Notes: generated by a model from the sequence alone, not told the origin. DNA of 5,009 bases from Candidatus Omnitrophota bacterium (GCA_030640045.1 DAOWKF010000009.1:1-5009), one strand, 5' to 3'. Counted from the stretch's first letter, positions 1 through 5,009 are shown. Numbers and translations are program-made.

Positions 1-586
1 CGTTTGAAAATACATGGAAGCTTACAGTATTCCCCACTCCTGCATCAAGGGTCCTGAAATAATAAACAGCTCCAAGGACATCATATGTGTTTTTTGGGAT
101 ATCAATTACCTTTTTTCGATTTTCTAACAGGTCTTTATAATATGCCTTTTGATTAGCTATGTCAAAAACAGTTTCATTTTTCTTTTCGCGCCGTCCCTCA
201 TGCCTCTCTGTTTCATTTTTTATGCTGTTCATATTTCCGGCATCTATATAGCTTAAATATTCATTATGAAGAGGAAAAATTTTTGCTAAAACCCCCTTTG
301 TCTCCGCCACCAATTTTATCTTATATGCCTCTAAACCTTCTATTTCTACTATCTCCTCTAACTCTATTACGGCTTCAGCAACATCCATGCCCAGCCACTC
401 TACTTTATAGGTTAATTTCTCTCCGACAGAAAAATCAGATCGAATTTTCGCTATCTCTTGATACTCGGTCTCTATATTAATCTCCGCAGGAGAAGGCACC
501 GTCTCCTTTGAAATAAATTTTACAGTTGTGCATCCTGAAAAAACAAGGCAGACAAGACCAATATATATAGGGATTTTATTTTTCAT
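1..586 (-). CDS. DUF3108-like lipoprotein (3' end outside window)
   Basis: An open frame of 195 codons starts with ATG at 586 and runs off the left edge without a stop. The N-terminus MKNKIPIYIGLVCLVFSGC is a short lipoprotein signal: basic n-region, hydrophobic core, and a lipobox ending at Cys19, so the mature protein is probably anchored to a membrane on its outer face. After a linker (about 20-50) the segment DFSVGEKLTYKVEWLGMDVA (51-70) and the later TYDVLGAVYYFRTL (168-180, within the conserved D-x-L-x-x-x-Y-Y-x-R pattern) resemble DUF3108 proteins, whose biochemical role is unknown to me. It begins 16 nt after the MOSC-MogA stop, so it is probably co-transcribed with the cofactor genes, although the functional link is unclear. 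No strong Shine-Dalgarno lies near the ATG; the nearest purine-rich stretch (AAAAGGA) is about 22 nt upstream. The start is chosen on the signal peptide. The DUF assignment is from pattern recognition and moderately sure. Confidence 0.82.
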   Translation of the reverse strand, partial: MKNKIPIYIGLVCLVFSGCTTVKFISKETVPSPAEINIETEYQEIAKIRSDFSVGEKLTYKVEWLGMDVAEAVIELEEIVEIEGLEAYKIKLVAETKGVLAKIFPLHNEYLSYIDAGNMNSIKNETERHEGRREKKNETVFDIANQKAYYKDLLENRKKVIDIPKNTYDVLGAVYYFRTLDAGVGNTVSFHVFSN

Positions 587-602
587 CTTAGCAATGTATT
601 TC

Positions 603-1532
603 TTAATGTCCTTTTCCCCGCATCATCTCCAGTCCGTGTTGGACAGCTTCCAGGATAGTAGCCAATGCTTCCCGGACAGCCTTAGGGCTGCCGGGAAGGT
701 TTATAATCAGTGTCTGACCCCTGATCCCGGTAATTCCCCGGGAAAGCATAGCGCGCCTGGTAGATTTAAGACCTTCAATCCGTATTGCCTCTGAAATCCC
801 GGGCACCTCTTTTTCTATAATTGCCGCAGTAACCTCAGGGGTAAAATCTCTGGGGCCAAGGCCTGTTCCGCCGGTTGAGATGACCAGATCCATTTTGAGC
901 GAATCACAATACTCAATAAATTTTTGTTTTATAAGTTTTGGGTCATCCGGAATAATTTCGTATCTGACAATCTCGGCCTGTATATCCTTAATTATGGACT
1001 TTATAATTTCACCGCTTTTATCAGGATATTCTCCTTTCGAGGCCCTATCACTAATAGTAAGGATAGCAGTTTTAATAATGACGTGTATCTTATCTCTTAC
1101 CTTTATTTTTCCGCCTTTTAAGACCCTGGTAAAAATCCCTTCTCTCGGCATAATACAGTCACCTGCCTTATGATAGATAGAGCAAAACTTGTGGCATTCC
1201 TTTCCTATCTTTGATATCTGTAATTCTACCACTTTCCCGGCCATTAATACATCCCCTATTTTAAGGCTTGCCAGATCTATCCCTTCAGTAGTTATATTCT
1301 CAGCAAAATCCCCCGGCTTAAGCCTTACCACATTTTTAATTTTGGGGCAGGCAAATTGTCTGCGAATACTCTCAATAGAAAGTAAACTCACCTGACGATC
1401 TCCGGGACTACTGTGCGCATCGCCTTTTACTCCCAGTCCTTTTATTAGTTCAGCTTCAGATACTGGGAATTTAGAGATACCTTTCCTTTTACTGATATTA
1501 ATGGAGTAAATTTTTCCTTTTATACGTACCAC
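603..1532 (-). CDS. mogA: MOSC domain - MogA/MoaB molybdopterin adenylyltransferase fusion
   Basis: A 309-residue two-domain protein. Residues 1-152 form a MOSC domain: strand-rich start GKIYSINIS, the GVKGDAH motif (34-40), GDRQVSLLS (44-52), PGDFAENITTEGIDL (73-87), and a cysteine-rich segment with Cys113, Cys117 and Cys126 before MPREGIF. MOSC domains bind the cofactor or carry sulfur in other proteins; the role here is inferred. Residues 153-309 are a MogA/MoaB domain, which adenylylates molybdopterin before metal insertion by MoeA: LTISDRAS (158-165), STGGTGLGPRDFTPE (219-233) and NLPGSPKAV (278-286) are the nucleotide/pterin-binding signatures, all intact. This fusion order is known in anaerobic bacteria. 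The start is GTG at 1532, supported by a GAGGGGG ribosome binding site 5 nt upstream and by the MOSC fold starting at once. The gene overlaps the 3' end of moaC by 35 bp in another frame, suggesting translational coupling. Confidence 0.95.
   Translation of the reverse strand: MVRIKGKIYSINISKRKGISKFPVSEAELIKGLGVKGDAHSSPGDRQVSLLSIESIRRQFACPKIKNVVRLKPGDFAENITTEGIDLASLKIGDVLMAGKVVELQISKIGKECHKFCSIYHKAGDCIMPREGIFTRVLKGGKIKVRDKIHVIIKTAILTISDRASKGEYPDKSGEIIKSIIKDIQAEIVRYEIIPDDPKLIKQKFIEYCDSLKMDLVISTGGTGLGPRDFTPEVTAAIIEKEVPGISEAIRIEGLKSTRRAMLSRGITGIRGQTLIINLPGSPKAVREALATILEAVQHGLEMMRGKGH
668..698 (-). other. Strong stem-loop within the mogA coding sequence
   Basis: Positions 668-681 pair with 686-698: a 13-bp GC-rich stem with one bulged base (676) and a four-base loop (682-685). 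It spans the codons of the conserved MogA motif LPGSPKAVRE, about 65 bases before the stop. No U-tract follows it on the minus strand, so it is not an intrinsic terminator; it may affect RNA stability or simply result from codon choice. Confidence 0.5.
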
Positions 1533-1953
1533 TTCTTCCCCCTCTCTTCTCTAACAAATATATATCTCTAATCCTGATATCACGTTTATATTTTTTACAC
1601 ATATCATATATTGTTAAAGCAGCTATTGCAGTCGCTGTCAACGCCTCCATCTCCACCCCGGTCTTGTGAAACGCCTTGACCTCACTTATTATCTCAATTC
1701 CATTCGGGACAACCTTAAAATCAATAGAGACCTTATCAATATCTATATTGTGGCAAAGGGGAATAAGCTCAGAGGTCTTCTTGCCAGCCATTATCCCTGC
1801 TATACGGGCATGTTCTAATACATCACCTTTTTCAACTTCTCCTTTTTTTATTCTCCGAATTAATTCTTTTCCAAGTTCGACAAATGCATAGGCCCTGGCC
1901 AATCTCCCGGTTTTTTTCTTTGAGCTCATATCTATCATTCCGGAACGTCGCAT
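1498..1953 (-). CDS. moaC: Cyclic pyranopterin monophosphate synthase MoaC
   Basis: A 151-residue protein of normal family length. MoaC converts the MoaA product (3',8-cyclo-7,8-dihydro-GTP) to cyclic pyranopterin monophosphate in the cytoplasm. Family motifs are continuous: KGDVLEHARIAGIMAGKKTS (42-61), ELIPLCHNIDI (62-72), KTGVEMEALTA (97-107) and ALTIYDMCK (112-120), ending with LLEKRGGRSG. Lys42 and Lys120 align with E. coli Lys51 and Lys131, Asp117 with Asp128, His68 with His77 and Glu101/Glu103 with the EME pair, so the enzyme should be active. LCHNI replaces the common LCHPL, which I regard as an ordinary variant. The first ATG (1953) is preferred over the internal ATG at 1938 because GGGGAGG lies 5 nt upstream. 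The gene starts 1 nt after the moaA stop and its end overlaps the MOSC-MogA start by 35 bp. Confidence 0.97.
   Translation of the reverse strand: MRRSGMIDMSSKKKTGRLARAYAFVELGKELIRRIKKGEVEKGDVLEHARIAGIMAGKKTSELIPLCHNIDIDKVSIDFKVVPNGIEIISEVKAFHKTGVEMEALTATAIAALTIYDMCKKYKRDIRIRDIYLLEKRGGRSGTYKRKNLLH
1538..1544 (-). promoter_or_regulatory. Ribosome binding site of the MOSC-MogA gene
   Basis: GAGGGGG on the minus strand lies 5 nt before the GTG at 1532, inside the moaC coding sequence where it encodes the conserved Arg-Gly-Gly near the MoaC C-terminus. It supports the GTG start and the 35-bp overlap. Confidence 0.8.
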
Positions 1954-1954
1954 T

Positions 1955-2908
1955 TTATCCTCCCCTCATACTCATTTCAAAAGACTCGCGTTTTATAGTA
2001 TCCCTGGTGTAATATTTTTTTTCGGCAATAAATTTTTGAAAAGATTCAACAGGGCTGCGAAGCAGGTCCTGAACGGACAAAAATTGAGAAGAAAAAAGGC
2101 ACTGATACAATCTTCCGTCACAAGACATCCGTATCCTCGAGCAATTATGGCAAAAATCAGAAGTCGCACTATCTATAAACCCAATAACGCCAACCCTGTC
2201 CCACCTACGCGGTTGAGGAGGGTTAACCTTAAAATATCTGGCTGGGCCGCTGCCTTTTACTCCATCTACCTCCTCCAGAGGACCAAAAGCCATCTCTATC
2301 TTTTCTTTTATATAACTATTAGGGACAAAATACTTCATAAACTGGTAAGCCTTATTGGTGGAAAATAATTCAATAAACCTGGTTATAATTTTTTTATGAG
2401 AGGCAAATTTTATAAAATCCAATACCTCATCCTCATTTATACCTTTCATTACAACCACATTTAGTTTAACCGGCAAAAGCCCCGCGCGCAATGCCTCTTC
2501 TATCCCCTGGAATACTTTAATCAGACAATCCTCTCCGGTTATATCTTTATATCTATCTTTCCTCAAGGTATCAAGGCTTATGTTAATTCTGGAAAGTCCT
2601 GCCTTTTTTAAAGACCTTGCCGCTTTCTTTAAAAAAACGCCATTCGTGGTCATGGATATGTCTTCTAACTCTCTAATCCCGGAAAGCATCCCTATCAAAT
2701 CCGCTATATCTTCCCTGAGGAGAGGCTCTCCTCCTGTTATTCTAAGCTTCCTTATCCCACTACCTGCGAGCACCTTAACTATCTCAAGCATCTCTTTATA
2801 GGAAAGTGGGGAGATGTGAAAAAATGCTTCGGTTCGGGGGCGGCAGTAGAGACAATTTAGATTACAGTCGCTGGTTACAGAAAGCCTGAGATAATCTACC
2901 TTTGCCAT
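1955..2908 (-). CDS. moaA: GTP 3',8-cyclase MoaA (radical SAM)
   Basis: A 317-residue radical SAM enzyme making 3',8-cyclo-7,8-dihydro-GTP from GTP, the first step of molybdopterin synthesis. Numbered from the ATG at 2908, Cys15, Cys19 and Cys22 (CNLNCLYC) bind the SAM [4Fe-4S] cluster; TGGEP (58-62) is the SAM-binding motif; NISLDTL follows. The C-terminal cluster ligands are Cys253, Cys256 and Cys270 with the expected C-x2-C-x13-C spacing, and Arg258 and Arg260 match the GTP-binding arginines. The chain ends MSMRGG, retaining the double-glycine tail required for catalysis in characterised MoaA. The N-terminus is a few residues shorter than typical, lacking the usual D-x-x-GR lead-in, and CLYCRP replaces the common CxYCMP. 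A GTG start at 2917 (320 residues) is possible, but GGAG at 2917-2920 is well placed (8 nt) only for the ATG. The gene overlaps moeA by 13 bp. Confidence 0.96.
   Translation of the reverse strand: MAKVDYLRLSVTSDCNLNCLYCRPRTEAFFHISPLSYKEMLEIVKVLAGSGIRKLRITGGEPLLREDIADLIGMLSGIRELEDISMTTNGVFLKKAARSLKKAGLSRINISLDTLRKDRYKDITGEDCLIKVFQGIEEALRAGLLPVKLNVVVMKGINEDEVLDFIKFASHKKIITRFIELFSTNKAYQFMKYFVPNSYIKEKIEMAFGPLEEVDGVKGSGPARYFKVNPPQPRRWDRVGVIGFIDSATSDFCHNCSRIRMSCDGRLYQCLFSSQFLSVQDLLRSPVESFQKFIAEKKYYTRDTIKRESFEMSMRGG
1959..1965 (-). promoter_or_regulatory. Ribosome binding site of moaC inside the moaA 3' end
   Basis: GGGGAGG on the minus strand lies 5 nt before the moaC ATG at 1953 and decides that start over the ATG at 1938. 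It is formed by the last moaA codons (AGG GGA GGA), which encode the Arg-Gly-Gly tail. Confidence 0.85.
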
Positions 2909-4092
2909 AAGATGCACTCCAACGGTTGGCCTTTTTTTACGAATGTATATCTACCATCAACTTTCATAAAACCATCTGCATTAGTTCCTGCCAGGATATC
3001 AGCCGAACCATGGCTTGAAACAGGGTATAGATAAAACTCGTTATCAATCCTTTTTATTTTAGCTAACACAAAATGACATCTGCCGGGTTTCTGCTTGAAA
3101 TCCTTTGCCAGGATCCCTTTAAGAAACAATGGCCCCTTTATTGCATGCCCTTTAAATCTATCTATAGCCGGTTTAATAAAGGTATAAAAAGCCAGAAGGT
3201 TTGAAACAGGATTACCGGGGATACCAAAAATAAGTTTTCCGTAGACGACGCCAAAAAAAATCGGTCTTCCGGGTTTTATATTCACTTTATGAAATATTTT
3301 CTTTACCTTAATATGCGAAAGGACACCTGGAACCAGGTCGTAGTCCCCCATGGACACACCGCCGGAGATAAGGATAATGTCTTTTTTTAATGCTGACTTT
3401 ATTTTTCTTCCCAGGTCACCCGCCCTGTCTTTAGCAACCCCTATAAATTTGTATCTTATCGCCTCTTTTTCAAGAAGCGCTCCCAGGAGCGGCCCATTAG
3501 CATCATATATGCTCCCCCTTTTTAAGCTTTCCCATGCTTTCCTTATTTCATTACCGGTACTGAGTAAAGCAACTTCCGGTTTTCGAAAAACCGGTATTTC
3601 TTTTTTGCCCACTGTAGCTGCTACTGCTACATGGCTTGCGTCGATATACACCCCCTTTTTTAGAACCACCTCACCCCTTTTTATATCCTCGCCGCATTTA
3701 CATACATCTTCCCATTTTTTAAGCCGCGGCAAAATTTTTATCATATCTCCAACCCGCCCGGTTTTTTCAATCATGACTACACTGTCAGCACCTTTCGGTA
3801 GCGAAGCACCGGTCATTATCTTAAGGCATTCCCCCTTTTTAATCGAACCTCTAAAAACCTCTCCGGCCTTAACTTTTCCTTTGCATTTAAGTTGAACAGG
3901 CGCAAGATGCGTATCGCAGGCCTTGAGGGCATATCCATCCATAGCGGATTTATTAAACGGCGGCATGACAACCTGAGAAGTTATATCCCTGGCTAAAATA
4001 TGGCCTATAGTTTTTTCAATTGGCATTGCCACCACCTGCGGCTTCGGGACATTATTGATAACCAATTTAAGGGCATCCGGATACGGAATCAT
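2896..4092 (-). CDS. moeA: Molybdopterin molybdenumtransferase MoeA
   Basis: A 398-residue protein, usual length for MoeA, which inserts molybdate (or tungstate) into adenylylated molybdopterin in the cytoplasm. Signatures in order: PPFNKSAMDGYAL (44-56) with Asp52 matching E. coli Asp59; GKVKAGEVF (72-80); LKIMTGASLPKGADSVV (90-106); ALLSTGNEI (175-183); GSIYDANG (193-200); ISGGVSMGDYD (242-252); KPGRPIFFG (273-281); and GIPGNPVSNLLAF (290-302), followed by a small C-terminal beta domain (about 320-398). STGNE replaces the usual STGDE, a conservative Asp-to-Asn change; the neighbouring Glu182 is kept. The ATG overlaps the fdhD stop as ATGA, with GGAGAGG just upstream, indicating coupling. 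The last codons overlap moaA. A single moeA copy in this operon fits a general cofactor role, but tungsten specificity cannot be excluded from sequence alone. Confidence 0.97.
   Translation of the reverse strand: MIPYPDALKLVINNVPKPQVVAMPIEKTIGHILARDITSQVVMPPFNKSAMDGYALKACDTHLAPVQLKCKGKVKAGEVFRGSIKKGECLKIMTGASLPKGADSVVMIEKTGRVGDMIKILPRLKKWEDVCKCGEDIKRGEVVLKKGVYIDASHVAVAATVGKKEIPVFRKPEVALLSTGNEIRKAWESLKRGSIYDANGPLLGALLEKEAIRYKFIGVAKDRAGDLGRKIKSALKKDIILISGGVSMGDYDLVPGVLSHIKVKKIFHKVNIKPGRPIFFGVVYGKLIFGIPGNPVSNLLAFYTFIKPAIDRFKGHAIKGPLFLKGILAKDFKQKPGRCHFVLAKIKRIDNEFYLYPVSSHGSADILAGTNADGFMKVDGRYTFVKKGQPLECILWQR
2917..2920 (-). promoter_or_regulatory. Ribosome binding site deciding the moaA start
   Basis: GGAG on the minus strand is 8 nt from the ATG at 2908. 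The alternative GTG at 2917 begins within this motif and could not use it, so ATG at 2908 is preferred. Confidence 0.65.
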
Positions 4093-4757
4093 CTTATCCT
4101 CTCCACCCCACTATAAACATTCACCCTATCCCCCCTGGCAAATCCAACAACGGTAATATTAAGATCTCGGGCTAATTTCACTGCCTGGCTGGTAGGCGCA
4201 CCTCTGGAGATAACTACAGGGATTACACATTTCTGCGCCTTCAGTAATATCTCAGAAGATATCCTCCCGCTGCTCAAAATAATCTTATCGCGCATATCTA
4301 TCCCTTCTACTAACGCCCGGCCGATTATTTTATCTACTGCGCTATGTCTGCCAATGTCTTCTCTAAAAATTAAGATATCCCGGCCGTTGCTTAGGGCAGC
4401 ACTATGCACTGCGCCTGTCTTTTTAAATAGGGTTGATCTTCGTTGAAATTCCCGCATCAATGATAAAATAGATTGAGAGGATATCTTGAAACGAGACTTT
4501 ATCTTGTGCCGGCGCAGGGGGGCACCGGAAGTAAAAAGAAATCCTCTTACGAGGTCCTCAATATCTTTTGGCGTGCAAAGAAGAGTAACCAATTCCTTTT
4601 TATTAAAGTTTATGGTCAAGGGGACCTCCCTGACAAGGGAATCCTTAAGCTCCTCCCTTTTGCCCTGTCTTATCCTTACAATATCAATCTTTTCGACAGG
4701 CACTTCGGATTCGCTCAGCACAGGCTCAGGATCCAAACAATTGTTTGAATTTTTCAT
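4089..4757 (-). CDS. fdhD: FdhD-family formate dehydrogenase accessory protein, lacking the CxxC loop
   Basis: A 222-residue FdhD-family protein. E. coli FdhD passes sulfur from IscS to the bis-MGD cofactor of formate dehydrogenase. Recognisable blocks: REVPLTINFNKKELVTLLCT (43-62), EDLVRGFLFTSG (67-78), LFKKTGAVHSAALS (110-123), FREDIGRHSAVDKIIG (131-146), SSGRISSEI (162-170), SRGAPTSQAVKLA (184-196), ITVVGFARGDRVNVYSGVERI (201-221). The family is usually about 260-280 residues. The segment between FTSG and the LF-TG block is much shorter than usual and has no Cys-x-x-Cys; the only cysteines are 7, 61 and 177. The sulfurtransferase chemistry is therefore doubtful, though cofactor binding may remain. 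Start uncertain: the ATG at 4757 has no clear ribosome binding site and overlaps the regulator gene by 32 bp. Residues 1-22 are not family-conserved and partly derive from a repeat-like segment; a GTG start at 4721 is an alternative. Confidence 0.9.
   Translation of the reverse strand: MKNSNNCLDPEPVLSESEVPVEKIDIVRIRQGKREELKDSLVREVPLTINFNKKELVTLLCTPKDIEDLVRGFLFTSGAPLRRHKIKSRFKISSQSILSLMREFQRRSTLFKKTGAVHSAALSNGRDILIFREDIGRHSAVDKIIGRALVEGIDMRDKIILSSGRISSEILLKAQKCVIPVVISRGAPTSQAVKLARDLNITVVGFARGDRVNVYSGVERIR
4098..4104 (-). promoter_or_regulatory. Ribosome binding site of moeA
   Basis: GGAGAGG on the minus strand lies 5 nt before the moeA ATG at 4092, within the last fdhD codons. Together with the ATGA stop/start overlap it indicates translational coupling of fdhD and moeA. 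Confidence 0.8.
4691..4732. repeat. Dispersed-repeat-like segment inside the fdhD 5' coding region
   Basis: The plus strand reads TTCGACAGGC, then CACTTCGG, then TTCGCTCAG and CAGGCTCAGGA. This matches, from memory, the style of short repeats of the type CCTTCGACAAGCTCAGG scattered through many bacterial genomes. Here it encodes the unconserved acidic FdhD residues around 9-22 and carries the TGA stop of the preceding regulator. No second copy exists in the window, so repetition is not shown directly. Confidence 0.4.
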
Positions 4758-5009
4758 CAGTATATTTCTTAATACATGTATTAAGTTTCTGAAATCTCTT
4801 TACCAGCTCCCCGGCCTCTTCAGTCAATTCTGAGCCACCTCCATACCTGCCGCCTCTATGCCTCACCAGCATCTTCTTATCCAAACGTCTCTCTATAGCG
4901 TCTATATATCCCCCGGCATGACGAAAAGAAATACCCATAAGTTGCGCTGCCTTTTTTATAGAGCCGGTCTTCTCTATATGTGACAAAAGCGCGGCCTTGC
5001 CCTCTCCAA
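4726..5009 (-). CDS. ModE-type winged-helix regulator (5' end outside window)
   Basis: The frame is open to the right edge, giving 93 complete residues; the in-frame TTG at 4986 is not a credible start because family-like sequence (GEGKAALLSHIEKTGSI) continues upstream of it. The fragment matches the N-terminal DNA-binding domain of ModE, the molybdate-responsive regulator: GSIKKAAQLMGISFRHAGGYIDAI (15-38) is the helix-turn-helix and GGRYGGGSELT (52-62) the wing motif. The usual Trp after the recognition-helix Ala (S-Y-x-x-A-W) is Gly32 here. The protein stops about 30 residues after the wing, so it lacks the molybdate-binding MOP/TOBE domains of E. coli ModE; many bacteria have such single-domain versions, and a different or absent ligand is possible. 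Being first in view and overlapping fdhD, it probably autoregulates the operon (inference). Its stop codon lies in the repeat-like segment at 4691-4732. Confidence 0.88.
   Translation of the reverse strand, partial: GEGKAALLSHIEKTGSIKKAAQLMGISFRHAGGYIDAIERRLDKKMLVRHRGGRYGGGSELTEEAGELVKRFQKLNTCIKKYTDEKFKQLFGS
4731..4750. repeat. Second near-perfect inverted repeat, at fdhD codons 3-9
   Basis: A 14-bp perfect core (CAAACAATTGTTTG, 4734-4747) extends to 20 bp with one mismatched pair. In the minus-strand transcript that mismatch is a G-U wobble, allowing an 8-bp stem with an AAUU loop immediately downstream of the fdhD ATG. Its centre is 36 bp from the centre of the palindrome at 4768-4785. A 14-bp palindrome alone is not rare in 5 kb; the proximity is what makes it notable. 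Confidence 0.35.
4768..4785. promoter_or_regulatory. 18-bp perfect palindrome just upstream of fdhD (possible operator or hairpin)
   Basis: CTTAATACATGTATTAAG reads identically on both strands. It lies inside the 3' coding region of the ModE-type gene (codons for Leu-Asn-Thr-Cys-Ile-Lys), 10 nt before the fdhD ATG. By a rough random-sequence estimate (4^-9 per centre) such a palindrome is expected about 0.02 times in 5 kb, somewhat more in AT-rich DNA. It could be an operator for the adjacent regulator or an RNA hairpin near the fdhD start; it is not a recognisable copy of the E. coli ModE box. Function is inferred only from symmetry and position. Confidence 0.4.

Noticed and set aside
528..794. 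An 88-codon plus-strand frame spanning the 16-nt gap near 590
   Set aside because: Its apparent hydrophobic start is the antisense of the lipoprotein signal region and the rest is antisense to mogA.
1498..1953. LCHNI instead of LCHPL in MoaC as a possible loss of function
   Set aside because: The catalytic His68, Lys42, Asp117 and Lys120 equivalents are all present, and the position appears to vary among homologues.
2036..2368. A 110-codon plus-strand open frame opposite moaA
   Set aside because: It lies opposite the MoaA C-terminal cluster motif and shows no family features; a shadow frame.
2717..2733. Inverted repeat GAGGAGAGGCTCTCCTC inside moaA
   Set aside because: It is explained by the codons of the conserved GGEPLL motif, and sterically only about 6 pairs can form around the loop.
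3576..3594. Inverted repeat CCGGTTTTCGAAAAACCGG inside moeA
   Set aside because: It has only an 8-bp stem, is not followed by a U-tract, and lies mid-gene; likely chance from the codons for PVFRKP.
3350..3895. A 181-codon plus-strand open frame opposite moeA
   Set aside because: It is antisense to well-conserved MoeA motifs, has no recognisable domain, and its composition mirrors the moeA codons.
4486..4833. A 115-codon plus-strand open frame across fdhD and the regulator end
   Set aside because: It crosses two convincing minus-strand genes and has low-complexity Ser/Leu composition typical of an antisense frame.
4726..4986. Treating the ModE-type gene as complete, starting with TTG at 4986
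   Set aside because: The frame stays open to the window edge and family-like residues (GEGKAALL) continue upstream, so the gene is truncated by the window.

Overview
The window is one dense minus-strand operon for molybdenum (or tungsten) cofactor biosynthesis, read from high to low coordinates. Moderate-to-low GC, lysine/isoleucine-rich proteins, tight gene packing and a MOSC-MogA fusion suggest an anaerobic bacterium from a candidate-phylum or deltaproteobacteria-like lineage. Omnitrophota is my best guess, made from memory of gene style and held with low confidence. No rRNA, tRNA, CRISPR array or transposase is visible.

Layout in transcription order: a 5'-truncated ModE-type winged-helix regulator (4726-5009, runs off the right edge); fdhD (4089-4757); moeA (2896-4092); moaA (1955-2908); moaC (1498-1953); a MOSC-MogA fusion (603-1532); and a 3'-truncated DUF3108-like lipoprotein (1-586, runs off the left edge). 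Neighbouring genes overlap or nearly touch: 32 bp, 4 bp, 13 bp, 1-nt gap, 35 bp, 16-nt gap. There is no room for internal terminators, so a single transcript that begins beyond the right edge is likely. No stretch of 300 bases lacks a gene.

Functionally, MoaA and MoaC convert GTP to cyclic pyranopterin monophosphate. MogA adenylylates molybdopterin and MoeA inserts the metal. FdhD belongs to the family that sulfurates the cofactor for formate dehydrogenase, and MOSC is a sulfur-carrier/cofactor-binding fold. MoaD, MoaE, MobA, a molybdate transporter and the client enzyme are not in this window. FdhD and the ModE-type regulator point to a formate-dehydrogenase-like client and metal-responsive control.

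The points most worth checking are: an FdhD that lacks the Cys-x-x-Cys loop of its family; a compact modE/fdhD junction holding an 18-bp perfect palindrome, a second near-palindrome and a dispersed-repeat-like segment inside coding sequence; a strong stem-loop within the mogA coding sequence; and the GG tail codons of moaA doubling as the ribosome binding site of moaC.
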